This document shows positions 56,102-64,000 of a DNA stretch of 64,000 bases, one piece after another (within the stretch, counting starts at the first letter, position 1; each line of letters starts with the position of its first letter). The notes under the pieces are model-generated. The model was not told the origin of the DNA. It saw nothing but the letters and a program-made list of their open reading frames with translations, and ran no database searches. The position numbers and the translations under genes were made by a program. The DNA is from Modestobacter marinus (GTDB lineage Bacteria; Actinomycetota; Actinomycetes; Mycobacteriales; Geodermatophilaceae), in contig NZ_JAAMPA010000002.1 of assembly GCF_011758655.1 (NCBI RefSeq), forward strand, positions 310,001-374,000, read 5' to 3'.

Positions 56102-57063
56102 CCCCGCCCAGCACGGCCGAGCGGATGACCCGGCTGCTCGCCCTGGTGCCATACCTGACCGCCCGGCCCGACGGCGTCCGGCTGGCCGATGCAGCCGCCG
56201 ACTTCGGGGTCACCGAGGCCCAGCTGCGCCGGGACCTCGACCTGCTCTGGGTCTGCGGCCTGCCCGGGCACGGGCCCGGCGACCTCATCGACCTGGCCTT
56301 CGAGGGCGACCGGGTGCGGATCACCTTCACCGCCGGGATGGTGCGCCCGCTGCGGCTGTCCACCGACGAGGCGGTCGCGCTGATCGTCGCGCTGCGCACG
56401 CTGCTGGAGCTGCCCGGGCTGGCCGAGGGCGAGGCGGTCAGCCGCGCCCTGGCCAAGGTCTCGGCCGCGGCCGGGCACCCGGCGGAGGTCCGGGCGCCGG
56501 TGGCGATCAGCGTCGGCGCCCGGGCGCAGTCCCTCGCCGTCGTCCGCGAGGGGGTGGAGCGGCGCCGTGCGCTGCACCTGCACTACTACGTGCCCAGCCG
56601 GGACGAGCGCACCGAGCGCACCGTCGACCCGATGCGGCTGCTGCTGGTCGACGGCCACTGGTACCTGGAGGCGTGGTGCCGTCGTGCCGAGGGCGTCCGG
56701 CTGTTCCGGCTGGACCGGATCGACGAGGTCGCCGTCCTCGACGAACCGGCCGCCCCACCGCCCCAGGCGCACGAGCGCGACCTGGACGACGGGCTCTACC
56801 AGCCCGGCGAGGAGGAACCGCAGGTCCGCCTGCGGCTGGCCCGCACCGCCCGCTGGATCGCCGACTACTACCCGGTGGAGGAGCAGACCGAGGTCAGCGA
56901 CCCACCGGGCGGGCTCGCGGTCACGGTCCGGACGTCGGACCTGTCCTGGGCGCGCCGGCTGGTCGCCTCGCTGGGCGGGGCGGCCACCGTGGACGAGCCG
57001 GTCGAGCTGGCCGCCCAGGTCGCCGCGGACGCCCGCGCCGCGCTGGCCCGGTACGCGGACTGA
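56098..57063 (+). CDS. pafC: WYL-domain transcriptional regulator PafC
   Basis: A 321-residue partner of PafB. N-terminal helix-turn-helix (RLADAAADFGVTEAQLRRDLDLL), WYL domain (DPMRLLLVDGHWYLEAWCRRAEG) and C-terminal WCX region. Encoded in an ATGA overlap with pafB, consistent with a heterodimer made in equal amounts. It ends 40 bases before a small leaderless gene and then tatA. Confidence 0.94.
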   Translation: MTPPSTAERMTRLLALVPYLTARPDGVRLADAAADFGVTEAQLRRDLDLLWVCGLPGHGPGDLIDLAFEGDRVRITFTAGMVRPLRLSTDEAVALIVALRTLLELPGLAEGEAVSRALAKVSAAAGHPAEVRAPVAISVGARAQSLAVVREGVERRRALHLHYYVPSRDERTERTVDPMRLLLVDGHWYLEAWCRRAEGVRLFRLDRIDEVAVLDEPAAPPPQAHERDLDDGLYQPGEEEPQVRLRLARTARWIADYYPVEEQTEVSDPPGGLAVTVRTSDLSWARRLVASLGGAATVDEPVELAAQVAADARAALARYAD

Positions 57064-57091
57064 CCGGGCGCCCGGTACCGACCACGCCGGT

Positions 57092-57097
57092 TAGGCT
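57092..57097 (+). promoter_or_regulatory. -10 element TAGGCT, leaderless promoter of the small membrane protein gene
   Basis: TAGGCT, 6-nt spacer, GTG at 57104. Confidence 0.6.
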
Positions 57098-57103
57098 CGC
57101 CCC

Positions 57104-57310
57104 GTGCTGCTGATCGTGTGGATCGTCGTCCCCGTGCTGGCCCTGCTGGTGCTCGGCGTCCTCGGGTACGGGGTGTTCGGTGCCGCCGGGCGGCTGGACC
57201 GCGAGCTGCAGGCGCTGGAGGACGACGTCCGCCCGGTGCTCGCCGAGGCGCAGGGCGTCGCGGAGAAGGCCGCCGCCCAGCGCGCAGCGCGGTCGGAGAC
57301 CGAGGGCTGA
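57104..57310 (+). CDS. Small membrane protein upstream of tatA
   Basis: A 68-residue protein: one N-terminal hydrophobic helix (LLIVWIVVPVLALLVLGVLGYGVF) and a charged amphipathic helix (GRLDRELQALEDDVRPVLAEAQGVAEKAAAQ). This resembles TatA topology but without TatA sequence motifs. Leaderless start. Its position between pafC and tatA suggests a small accessory of the Tat system or of the envelope; unknown. Confidence 0.8.
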   Translation: MLLIVWIVVPVLALLVLGVLGYGVFGAAGRLDRELQALEDDVRPVLAEAQGVAEKAAAQRAARSETEG

Positions 57311-57371
57311 ACCGGAGGTGGACGGCGCACGTACAGCCGTCCGCGGCTCTCGACCTGCCCCGTTCCGGGCG

Positions 57372-57377
57372 TAGAGT
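57372..57377 (+). promoter_or_regulatory. -10 element TAGAGT for tatA
   Basis: TAGAGT about 36 bases before the tatA ATG, giving a short leader that includes CGGAGGAG. Confidence 0.45.
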
Positions 57378-57413
57378 CAGCTCTGCACGCCCCCCACGAC
57401 TCGGAGGAGTCCG

Positions 57414-57755
57414 ATGAACCTCGGTCCCATGGAGATCGGCCTCATCATCCTGGCCGTCCTGCTGCTCTTCGGTTACAAGAAGCTGCCGGACGCCTCCCGC
57501 TCGATGGGGCGCTCCATGCGCATCTTCAAGAGCGAGATGAAGGGCATGAAGGACGACGACGTGCGCGCCAAGGACGAGGCCCGCACCTCCCCGGTCACCG
57601 GCGAGATCGTGGCCCCCGCGGTGACCCCGGGTGCCGTCGACTACGAGGCCGAGGCCGCCGCCGCCGAGGCCCGGGCCGCCGAGGCCCGGGCGCGTGCGGA
57701 GCAGGCCCGGGCACAGCAGGTGCGTTCGTCGGCAGCCGCCGACGGCACCCGCTGA
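57414..57755 (+). CDS. tatA: Twin-arginine translocase subunit TatA
   Basis: A 113-residue protein: short N-terminal helix MEIGLIILAVLLLFGYKKLPDASRSMG with the FG-KLPD hinge, amphipathic helix (RSMRIFKSEMKGMKDD), and a charged Ala/Glu/Arg-rich tail. It forms the export pore for folded proteins with TatC. ATG at 57414 after CGGAGGAG. The C-terminal AEA repeats form a likely coiled coil. tatC follows after 25 bases. Confidence 0.96.
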   Translation: MNLGPMEIGLIILAVLLLFGYKKLPDASRSMGRSMRIFKSEMKGMKDDDVRAKDEARTSPVTGEIVAPAVTPGAVDYEAEAAAAEARAAEARARAEQARAQQVRSSAAADGTR

Positions 57756-57780
57756 CCCAGCAGTCCTGGACCGGGCACCG

Positions 57781-58701
57781 GTGACCGATCCCGGCCGCCG
57801 GCGCTCCCTCCGCCGGCGGCGCCCGCCGCGCGACGAAGCGGCGACCATGTCCCTGGTGGGGCACCTGCGCGAGCTGCGCAACCACCTGGTCAAGGCGCTG
57901 CTGGCCGTGGCGGCGGGCACGATCGTCGGCTTCCTCTGGTACGACCACGGGCTGCTGACCTTCTTCACCGAGCCCTACTGCGCCCTGCCCGGCGAGCTGC
58001 GCCTGCAGGGTGACGGCGAGTGCCGGCTGGTCGTCCTCGACGTCTTCGGCGGGGTGCTCCTCCGGCTCAAGATCGGCCTGCTGGCCGGTGTGGTGCTGTC
58101 GTCGCCCTTCTGGCTCTACCAGCTCTGGGCCTTCATCACCCCCGGCCTGAAGCGCAACGAGAAGCGCTACGGGATCGGCTTCGTCGCCGCCTCCACCACG
58201 CTGTTCGCGCTGGGTGCGGTGATGGCCTACATCACGCTGACCAAGGGCTTGGAGCTGCTGCTCTCCCTGGCCGGCGACGAGGTCGCCTTCCAGCTCACCG
58301 CACCGGACTACCTGGGCTTCGTGATCAGCCTGCTGGTCGCGTTCGGGCTCTCCTTCGAGCTGCCGCTGATCGCCGTGGGCCTCAACCTGGTCGGGATCCT
58401 GAGCCACGAGGCGCTGTCCGGTGCCCGGCGCTGGATCTACTTCCTGACGATCGTCTTCGCGGCCTTCATCACGCCCACGCAGGACCCGTTCACCATGCTG
58501 GCGATGGCCGTGCCGATGTGCGTGCTGTTCGAGCTGGCGATCCAGGTCGCCCGGGTCGTCGACAAGCGGCGGGCCAAGCGGGAGGCTGCGGAGGGCCTGG
58601 CCGGCCTGGACGACGACGAGGCGTCGCCGAGCATCGAGGCCGCCAGCCCGCTGGACACCACCCCCAGCTCCATCGACGAGCCGGCACACCTGCAGCGCTG
58701 A
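57781..58701 (+). CDS. tatC: Twin-arginine translocase subunit TatC
   Basis: A 306-residue integral membrane receptor for twin-arginine signal peptides. Conserved opening MSLVGHLRELRNHLVKALLAV (preceded here by about 20 basic residues from the GTG start), PFWLYQLWAFITPGLKRNEK, FGLSFELPL and the late ITPTQDPFTM. Six helices. The C-terminal tail (residues about 265-306) is acidic and Ser/Pro-rich. The real start may be the ATG at 57847; I kept the GTG at 57781 because it sits close to tatA. Confidence 0.95.
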   Translation: MTDPGRRRSLRRRRPPRDEAATMSLVGHLRELRNHLVKALLAVAAGTIVGFLWYDHGLLTFFTEPYCALPGELRLQGDGECRLVVLDVFGGVLLRLKIGLLAGVVLSSPFWLYQLWAFITPGLKRNEKRYGIGFVAASTTLFALGAVMAYITLTKGLELLLSLAGDEVAFQLTAPDYLGFVISLLVAFGLSFELPLIAVGLNLVGILSHEALSGARRWIYFLTIVFAAFITPTQDPFTMLAMAVPMCVLFELAIQVARVVDKRRAKREAAEGLAGLDDDEASPSIEAASPLDTTPSSIDEPAHLQR

Positions 58702-58717
58702 GCCGGCGGGCACGGGC

Positions 58718-59614
58718 ATGACGCGGCCGGAGGTCGCCGTCCTGGTCAACGCCGCCGCCGGGCGCGGCCGCGGCGCGCGGGCGGTGCCCGCCGTGGTGGG
58801 TGCGCTGACCGCGGGTGGCGTGCGCCCCCGGGTGCTGGCGGCCGGCACCCGGGCCGACGGGGAGCGCCAGGCCGCGGTCGCGGTGGCCGACGGGGTCGCC
58901 GCGGTGGCCGCCCTCGGGGGCGACGGCACCGCGCACGCCGCGCTCCAGGCGGTGGCCGGCACCGGCATCCCGCTGGCCCTGCTGCCCGCCGGCAGCGGCA
59001 ACGACCTGGCCACCGCCCTGGGTGTGCCGCCCGACCCGGTGCGGGCCGCTGCCGCGCTGACCGCGGACCTGCGCGCCGGCCGCACCCGGCTGCTCGACGC
59101 CGCCCGCACCGGCGGGCGCTGGTGGGCCACCGTGCTCTGCTGCGGCTTCGACTCGGCGGTCACCGACCGGGCGGGCCGGCTGCGCTGGCCCCGCGGGCAC
59201 CACCGCTACGACGTGGCCATCCTGCTCGAGCTGGCCCGGCTGCGGCCCCGCGCCGTCACGCTCACCGTCGACGGCGCCGTCCGCCAGCAGGAGGTCACCC
59301 TGGTCGCCTTCGGCAACACCGCCTGGTACGGCGGTGGACTGCGGATCGCGCCCGCCGCCGACCCGGCCGACGGGCTGCTGGAGGTCGTCGTCATCGGGCC
59401 GGTCAGCCGGCGCGAGCTGGTGCGCACCCGCCCCCGGCTGGCCGCCGGCAGCCACGTCGACCACCCTGCCGTCACCGTGCTGCGTGGCCGGGAGATCGGC
59501 CTGGCCGGTGCCGGCCTGACCACCTGGGCCGACGGCGAGCCGATCAGCCCCCTCCCGGTCACGACGGTCTGCGTCCCCAGAGCCGTCACCGTCCTCGGCA
59601 CCACCTGCCCCTGA
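58718..59614 (+). CDS. Diacylglycerol/sphingosine kinase-type lipid kinase
   Basis: A 298-residue ATP-dependent lipid kinase. Motifs: LVNAAAGRGRG (phosphate loop), ALGGDGTAHAAL (GGDGT nucleotide motif), LLPAGSGNDLATALG and the C-terminal ISPLPVTTVCVP. Cytosolic, membrane-associated. Family members phosphorylate diacylglycerol or similar lipids. It starts 16 bases after tatC and is followed by a 32-bp palindrome that probably ends this operon. Confidence 0.92.
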   Translation: MTRPEVAVLVNAAAGRGRGARAVPAVVGALTAGGVRPRVLAAGTRADGERQAAVAVADGVAAVAALGGDGTAHAALQAVAGTGIPLALLPAGSGNDLATALGVPPDPVRAAAALTADLRAGRTRLLDAARTGGRWWATVLCCGFDSAVTDRAGRLRWPRGHHRYDVAILLELARLRPRAVTLTVDGAVRQQEVTLVAFGNTAWYGGGLRIAPAADPADGLLEVVVIGPVSRRELVRTRPRLAAGSHVDHPAVTVLRGREIGLAGAGLTTWADGEPISPLPVTTVCVPRAVTVLGTTCP

Positions 59615-59618
59615 CCCG

Positions 59619-59650
59619 GTCTCCACGGAAATGGCCATTTCTGTGGAGAC
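59619..59650. repeat. 32-bp palindrome (GTCTCCAC..GTGGAGAC), terminator-like
   Basis: A loopless 32-bp inverted repeat, GTCTCCACGGAAATGG followed by CCATTTCTGTGGAGAC, with one G-T mismatch per arm. AT content in the centre (AAATGGCCATTT) is high for the region. It lies between the lipid kinase stop and helY promoter. Such palindromes recur between genes in related genomes as I recall; function could be termination or protein binding. Confidence 0.75.
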
Positions 59651-59683
59651 GGGGGACAACGGGTGGTGGTCCGGAGGAGCGCC

Positions 59684-59689
59684 TAACGT
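59684..59689 (+). promoter_or_regulatory. -10 element TAACGT, leaderless helY promoter
   Basis: TAACGT, 6-nt spacer, ATG at 59696. Confidence 0.6.
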
Positions 59690-59695
59690 GGGGGC

Positions 59696-62539
59696 ATGTC
59701 CAGCCCGGCTGAGCGTTATGCGGCTGCCCGCCGGCGGAACGCACACCCCACCCTGTCGGACTTCACCGCCGAGCTCGGCTTCTCCCTGGACCCCTTCCAG
59801 GTCGAGGCGTGCGAGGCGCTCGAGCAGGGCTCCGGTGTGCTGGTCTGCGCCCCGACCGGTGCCGGCAAGACGGTGGTGGGCGAGTTCGCGGTCCACAAGG
59901 CGCTGGCGGAAGGCCGCAAGGCCTTCTACACCACCCCGATCAAGGCGCTGAGCAACCAGAAGTACCGCGACCTCTGCGACCGGTACGGGACGGCGAAGGT
60001 CGGGTTGCTGACCGGGGACAACGCCATCAACGGCGATGCACCGGTGGTCGTGATGACCACCGAGGTGCTGCGCAACATGCTCTACGTCGACTCCCCGGCC
60101 CTCACCGACCTCGGCTACGTCGTCATGGACGAGGTGCACTACCTGGCCGACCGGTTCCGCGGCGCGGTGTGGGAAGAGGTGATCATCCACCTCCCCGAGC
60201 ACGTCCGGCTGGTCTCGCTGTCGGCCACGGTGAGCAACGCCGAGGAGTTCGCCGACTGGCTGGTCACCGTCCGCGGGGACACCAAGGTCGTGGTCAGCGA
60301 GGTGCGGCCGATCCCGCTGTGGCAGCACATGCTGGTGGGCGGCCGGGTGTTCGACCTGTTCGCGCTGCGGCCGGCGGCCCACGCGGGGGAGTGGGAGCAG
60401 ACCCCGCGCGGGCTGTCGACCCGGGAGCGCGGCCGCGCGGTCGTCGACCCCGAGCTCGTCCGGTACGTGCACGAGCAGGAGCGCCGGCACGACAGCTGGC
60501 ACGGCGGCGGGGCAACGCGCGGCGGCTCGGCGAACGGCGGGTTCAGCCACAAGCCCCGGTACCGGCCGCCGTCCCGGTCGGAGGTCATCGAGCGGCTGGA
60601 CCGGGCCGGGCTGCTCCCCGCGATCACCTTCGTGTTCAGCCGGAACGGCTGCGACGCCGCGGTGCACCAGTGCCTGGCCTCCGGGATGCGGCTGACCGAT
60701 GAGACCGAGCGCCGGGCGATCGCCGAGATCATCGACCGGCGCACCGGCTCGCTGCCCGAGGAGGACCTGCACGTCCTCGGCTTCTGGGAGTGGCGGGAGG
60801 GGCTGCTCGCCGGCTTCGCCGCCCACCACGCCGGGCTGGTGCCGGCGTTCAAGGAGACCGTCGAGGAGTGCTTCGTCCGCGGCCTGGTCAAGGCGGTGTT
60901 CGCCACCGAGACCCTCGCCCTGGGCATCAACATGCCCGCGCGCACCGTCGTCCTGGAGCGGCTGGTGAAGTGGAACGGCGAGGCGCACGCCGACGTCACG
61001 CCGGGGGAGTACACCCAGCTCACCGGCCGGGCCGGCCGGCGGGGCATCGACATCGAGGGCCACGCCGTCGTCGTCTGGGCGCCGGGGGTCGACCCGGCGG
61101 CCGTCGCCGGGCTGGCCAGCACCCGCACCTACCCGCTGCGCTCCTCCTTCCGGCCCAGCTACAACATGGCCGTCAACCTGGTCGGCGCCTTCGGCCGGGA
61201 GCGCGCCCGCGAGCTGCTCGCCTCCTCCTTCGCGCAGTTCCAGGCCGACCGGTCGGTGGTCGGCCTGGCCCGCTCGGCCGCCCGGCACGAGGAGGACGCC
61301 GCCCGCCTGCTCAAGGAGATGAACGCCGGGCTCAGCGCCGCCGTGCTGGACGTCGCCGGGTACGCCCGGCTGCGGATGGAGATCTCCGAGCGGGAGAAGG
61401 CGCTGTCCCGCGACTCGCAGGCCAAGCGCCGGCTGGAGGCCGCCGAGTCCCTCGCCGCGCTGCGGGCCGGCGACGTCATCCGGGTGCCGAGCGGCCGGCG
61501 CCAGGGGCTGGCCGTCGTCCTCGACCCCGGGGTCACCGAGCTCACCGACCCCCGGCCCCTGGTGCTCACCGAGGACAAGTGGGCCGGCCGGCTCGGCTCG
61601 GTCGACTTCCCGTCGCCGGTGAGCGCGCTGGCCCGGGTCAAGGTGCCGAAGAACTTCAACCACCGCAGCCCGCACGCCCGCCGCGACCTCGCCTCCACGC
61701 TGCGCAACGCACGGGCCGAGAACGGCCTGGGCGCCCGGCGCACCAAGGGGCGGTCGGCGGCCGACGACGACCCGGTGCTCGCCGACCTGCGGCACGCGCT
61801 GCGCGCCCACCCGGTGCACGGGCTGCCCGACCGGGAGGAGCGGGTGCGGGCCGCCGACCGCTGGCTGCGCGAGGTGCGGGACGGCGAGCGGCTGCGCCGG
61901 CAGATCGCCGACCGCACCGGCTCGCTGACCCAGCAGTTCGACCGCACCTGCGACGTCCTGACCGAGCTCGGCTACCTGCAGCCCGACCTCCCACGGGACG
62001 ACGACATCTCGCCCGCTGCGGTGGTCACCGAGGCGGGCCGCCGGCTCGGCCGGATCTGGTCGGAGACCGACCTGCTGACCGCCGAGTGCCTGCGGGCCGG
62101 GGTGTTCCGGGGCCTCACGCCCGCTGAGCTGGCCGGCTGCGTCTCCGCCCTGGTCTTCGAGGCGCGCCGGGAGAGCGCCGCCCAGCCCTCCGTGCCGGCC
62201 GGCAAGGTCGCCGGCGCGCTCGCCGAGATGCGCAGGGTGCACACCGCGCTCACCGACCTGGAGCGGGAGCACGCGCTGCCGGTCACCCGCGACCCGGACC
62301 TGGGCTTCGTCTGGGCCGCCTACCGGTGGGCCGACGGGCAGAGCCTCGACCGGGTGCTCGCCGGGGCGCAGCAGGCGGGGACCGAGCTCTCCGGTGGCGA
62401 CTTCGTCCGCTGGGCCCGGCAGCTGGTCGACCTGCTCGACCAGCTCGCCAAGGTGGCCGACGACCCCTTGGCCGGCATCGCCCGGGCCGCGGTGGGCCGG
62501 GTGCGCCGCGGGGTGGTCGCGGTCGCCGTCACGGACTGA
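59696..62539 (+). CDS. helY: Ski2-like DEVH-box helicase HelY
   Basis: A 947-residue ATP-dependent helicase of the Ski2/Mtr4 type. Walker A APTGAGKTVVGEF near residues 55-65, TTPIKALSNQKY, the DEVH box in MDEVHYLAD, SATVSNAEEFADW, and the RAGRRGIDIEGHAVV motif VI; the C-terminal half holds a beta-rich arch-like region and a helical DSHCT domain (SDLLTAECLR..LTPAELAGCVSALVFEAR). RNA unwinding is likely from the family. Leaderless start. Follows tatC and the lipid kinase, as Rv2092c follows tatC. Confidence 0.94.
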   Translation: MSSPAERYAAARRRNAHPTLSDFTAELGFSLDPFQVEACEALEQGSGVLVCAPTGAGKTVVGEFAVHKALAEGRKAFYTTPIKALSNQKYRDLCDRYGTAKVGLLTGDNAINGDAPVVVMTTEVLRNMLYVDSPALTDLGYVVMDEVHYLADRFRGAVWEEVIIHLPEHVRLVSLSATVSNAEEFADWLVTVRGDTKVVVSEVRPIPLWQHMLVGGRVFDLFALRPAAHAGEWEQTPRGLSTRERGRAVVDPELVRYVHEQERRHDSWHGGGATRGGSANGGFSHKPRYRPPSRSEVIERLDRAGLLPAITFVFSRNGCDAAVHQCLASGMRLTDETERRAIAEIIDRRTGSLPEEDLHVLGFWEWREGLLAGFAAHHAGLVPAFKETVEECFVRGLVKAVFATETLALGINMPARTVVLERLVKWNGEAHADVTPGEYTQLTGRAGRRGIDIEGHAVVVWAPGVDPAAVAGLASTRTYPLRSSFRPSYNMAVNLVGAFGRERARELLASSFAQFQADRSVVGLARSAARHEEDAARLLKEMNAGLSAAVLDVAGYARLRMEISEREKALSRDSQAKRRLEAAESLAALRAGDVIRVPSGRRQGLAVVLDPGVTELTDPRPLVLTEDKWAGRLGSVDFPSPVSALARVKVPKNFNHRSPHARRDLASTLRNARAENGLGARRTKGRSAADDDPVLADLRHALRAHPVHGLPDREERVRAADRWLREVRDGERLRRQIADRTGSLTQQFDRTCDVLTELGYLQPDLPRDDDISPAAVVTEAGRRLGRIWSETDLLTAECLRAGVFRGLTPAELAGCVSALVFEARRESAAQPSVPAGKVAGALAEMRRVHTALTDLEREHALPVTRDPDLGFVWAAYRWADGQSLDRVLAGAQQAGTELSGGDFVRWARQLVDLLDQLAKVADDPLAGIARAAVGRVRRGVVAVAVTD

Positions 62540-62618
62540 TCCGCGCCCCGGCGGCCGGTGGGCCACAATCGGCCGTCCCTGCGCACGCCGGGGTGCCCGG
62601 TGCCACCGAGGAGCGACG

Positions 62619-63368
62619 ATGAGCCAGCCGCCGCAGGGCGAGGACCCGCAGTCCCCGTGGGCTCGCCCGGACCACGAGCCCGGCGGTGCACCCGGTACGC
62701 GGCCGGCGGCGCCGGAGGGGGAAGGCCCGCGAGGCGGCTGGGGCCCGCCCCGGCAGCCACCGCAGGGCCAGGGCTGGGGAGGGGCCCCCGGGTACGGGCA
62801 GCGTGCGGACTGGGGTCCGCCGGCGCCGGCGCCGGACGGCTGGGGGTCGGCGTCCGGGCAGCAGGGGCGGTCCGGTGGTTGGGGTCCGCCGTCCGGGCAG
62901 CAGGGGCAGCCGGGTGGTGGGCGGCCTGCGCCGGGCGGCTGGGGGCCGCCGGCAGGACAGCACGGTGGCTGGGGTGCGCCGTCCGCACCGGGCGGGTGGG
63001 GCCCGCCCTCCGGGCTGTACGGGTCTCCCGGGGGCTGGGGGCCGCCGGCGCCGCCGGCCCGGAGGCCGTCCCGGCGACCGCGGCTGCTGGTCCTGGTGGC
63101 GCTGGCGGTCCTGGTGGTGGTCGCCGCATCGACCATGTCCTCGCCGCTGGGCGGCACCCGGCTCGACCCGGCGGCGGTGGAGCGCGCCGTGGCCGACCAG
63201 TTCGAGGACCGGGAGGGCGTCGCCCTGGAGCTCAGCTGCGCGGACGAGCTGCCGGTCCGCGACGGCGCCACCTACTCGTGCGCGGGCCGGACCGTGGACG
63301 GCGAGCCGGTCACCATCTCGATCACCCTCACCGGTGAGGACGGCGACTACACCTGGGCCGCGAGCTGA
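62619..63368 (+). CDS. DUF4333 protein with GGWGPP-repeat N-terminus
   Basis: A 249-residue protein. The first 150 residues are low-complexity with about eight GGWGPP/GGWGAP-like steps; one transmembrane helix follows (LLVLVALAVLVVVAAS); the exported C-terminal domain (residues about 175-249) carries the two cysteines of DUF4333 (LELSCADELP, TYSCAGRT). The topology suggests a disordered cytosolic tail and an external domain. It follows helY, as Rv2091c does. ATG with GAGGAG. Confidence 0.88.
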   Translation: MSQPPQGEDPQSPWARPDHEPGGAPGTRPAAPEGEGPRGGWGPPRQPPQGQGWGGAPGYGQRADWGPPAPAPDGWGSASGQQGRSGGWGPPSGQQGQPGGGRPAPGGWGPPAGQHGGWGAPSAPGGWGPPSGLYGSPGGWGPPAPPARRPSRRPRLLVLVALAVLVVVAASTMSSPLGGTRLDPAAVERAVADQFEDREGVALELSCADELPVRDGATYSCAGRTVDGEPVTISITLTGEDGDYTWAAS

Positions 63369-63377
63369 CCGGGCGGC

Positions 63378-64000
63378 TCAGTCCTGCGCCCACCCCAGCG
63401 CGGACCCCAGCCGCCGCACCGAGGACTCCAACCCGTGCTCCTCGGCCAGCCCCGCCAGGGCATCGGGGTCGGCCGGGTGCCGGGGGAGGTCGCCGTCCAC
63501 GGGTGGCAGGTCGATGGTGGTGACGACGGCGACCACCTCGGGCGCGGCGTCGAGGTAGTCCGCGGCCGCGTGCAGCTTCTTCAGCACGGCCGCGGTCAGG
63601 GGCGCCTTCGGGACGGCGGTCCGGGCGGCCGCCGCCCGGATGCCGGCCAGCGAGCCGAACTCGTTGATCAGCGCCGCCGCCGTCTTCTCCCCGACGCCGG
63701 ACACCCCGGGCAGCCCGTCACTGGGGTCGCCGCGGAGCACCGCGAAGTCGGCGTAGGAGCGCCCCGGGATGCCGTACTTCGCCGCGACCGCCGCCTCGTC
63801 GACGAACTCCAGGTCGTTGATGCCGCGGTTGGTGTAGAGCACCCGCACGCCGCGGGCGTCGTCGACCAGCTGGAACAGGTCGCGGTCGCCGGTGACCACG
63901 TCGACCGGCCCGCGGGCGCGGGTGGCCAGCGTGCCGATGACGTCGTCCGCCTCGTACCCGGGGGCGCCGACCCGGGTCAGCCCGGCGGCGGCGAGCACGT
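63378..64000 (-). CDS. 5'-3' exonuclease, FEN-like (5' end beyond window)
   Basis: The frame is open to the right edge, so the start is outside; about 207 residues are visible. Metal-binding and helix-hairpin motifs: YEADDVIGTLA, VTGDRDLFQLV, GDPSDGLPGVSGVGEKTA (H3TH). This is the C-terminal two thirds of a stand-alone PolA-like 5'-nuclease, likely removing flaps or RNA primers. Convergent with the DUF4333 gene (9-bp gap). M. tuberculosis Rv2090 occupies the same position (from memory). Confidence 0.94.
   Translation of the reverse strand, partial: VLAAAGLTRVGAPGYEADDVIGTLATRARGPVDVVTGDRDLFQLVDDARGVRVLYTNRGINDLEFVDEAAVAAKYGIPGRSYADFAVLRGDPSDGLPGVSGVGEKTAAALINEFGSLAGIRAAAARTAVPKAPLTAAVLKKLHAAADYLDAAPEVVAVVTTIDLPPVDGDLPRHPADPDALAGLAEEHGLESSVRRLGSALGWAQD

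Noticed and set aside
58490..63271. Minus-strand open frame of about 1593 codons across tatC, the lipid kinase and helY
   Set aside because: Composition is repetitive Gly/Pro/Val/Arg with no domain; the plus-strand genes have all catalytic motifs.

Overview
This window is about 64 kb of very GC-rich DNA with many GTG starts. It carries a complete Pup-proteasome system, a mycothiol biosynthesis ligase (MshC) and many leaderless TAnnnT promoters. Together these point to an actinomycete, and my best inference from gene complement and intergenic repeats is the family Geodermatophilaceae (Blastococcus, Geodermatophilus or Modestobacter). No phage or intact insertion sequence is visible.

Left part, about 1-22 kb, is accessory. 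It holds a truncated zinc alcohol dehydrogenase, a gene-free stretch with a relic of an IS256-type transposase and two copies of a hairpin-bearing 38-bp repeat, and a DesK/DesR-like two-component system divergent from a drug-type ABC exporter. These are followed by a run of small enzymes (alpha/beta hydrolase, SRPBCC, NAD(P)-binding, secreted esterase), a large LuxR-family ATPase regulator and a flavodoxin/GNAT/DUF5996 operon. Next come an MFS exporter, tRNA-Leu(GAG), an M20 peptidase, dehydrogenases and a GAF-ANTAR regulator. A stand-alone cysteine-poor ribosomal protein S4 gene is divergent from a DUF2470 gene, and the intergenic space holds a 19-bp iron-box-like (DtxR/IdeR) palindrome.

Right part, about 23-64 kb, is a conserved actinobacterial core block. 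From memory it follows, with insertions, the order of Mycobacterium tuberculosis Rv2136c to Rv2090: uppP, histidine phosphatase, DUF3090, SCO1664-like protein, mshC, PAC2 protein, metH, RecB-like nuclease, trmI, arc/mpa, dop, pup, prcB, prcA, pafA, pafB, pafC, tatA, tatC, helY, DUF4333 protein and 5'-3' exonuclease. Local insertions are a VOC protein, a dGTPase, a copper/envelope cassette (copD-cupredoxin fusion, copC, CHRD protein, class F-type sortase), a HAD hydrolase, an endonuclease VII-type HNH gene between pup and prcB, an SDR plus DUF3866 gene between pafA and pafB, and a lipid kinase.

How the genes work together: Pup (ending in GGQ) is deamidated by Dop, attached to targets by PafA, and recognised and unfolded by ARC, whose C-terminus ends QYL. 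ARC feeds the 20S core made of PrcB and PrcA. PafB and PafC are WYL regulators, and TatA and TatC export folded proteins. MshC makes mycothiol, MetH makes methionine, and UppP recycles the undecaprenyl carrier.

The main non-coding signals are a large set of leaderless promoters (two of them driving small ORFs coupled to uppP and to the histidine phosphatase gene), a recurrent terminator-like hairpin family beginning GGCCCCGTC, a 94-bp tandem duplication of the 3' end and terminator of the PAC2 gene, a 29-bp tandem hairpin array, a 32-bp perfect-centre palindrome, and an AT-rich hairpin island at the pup/HNH junction.
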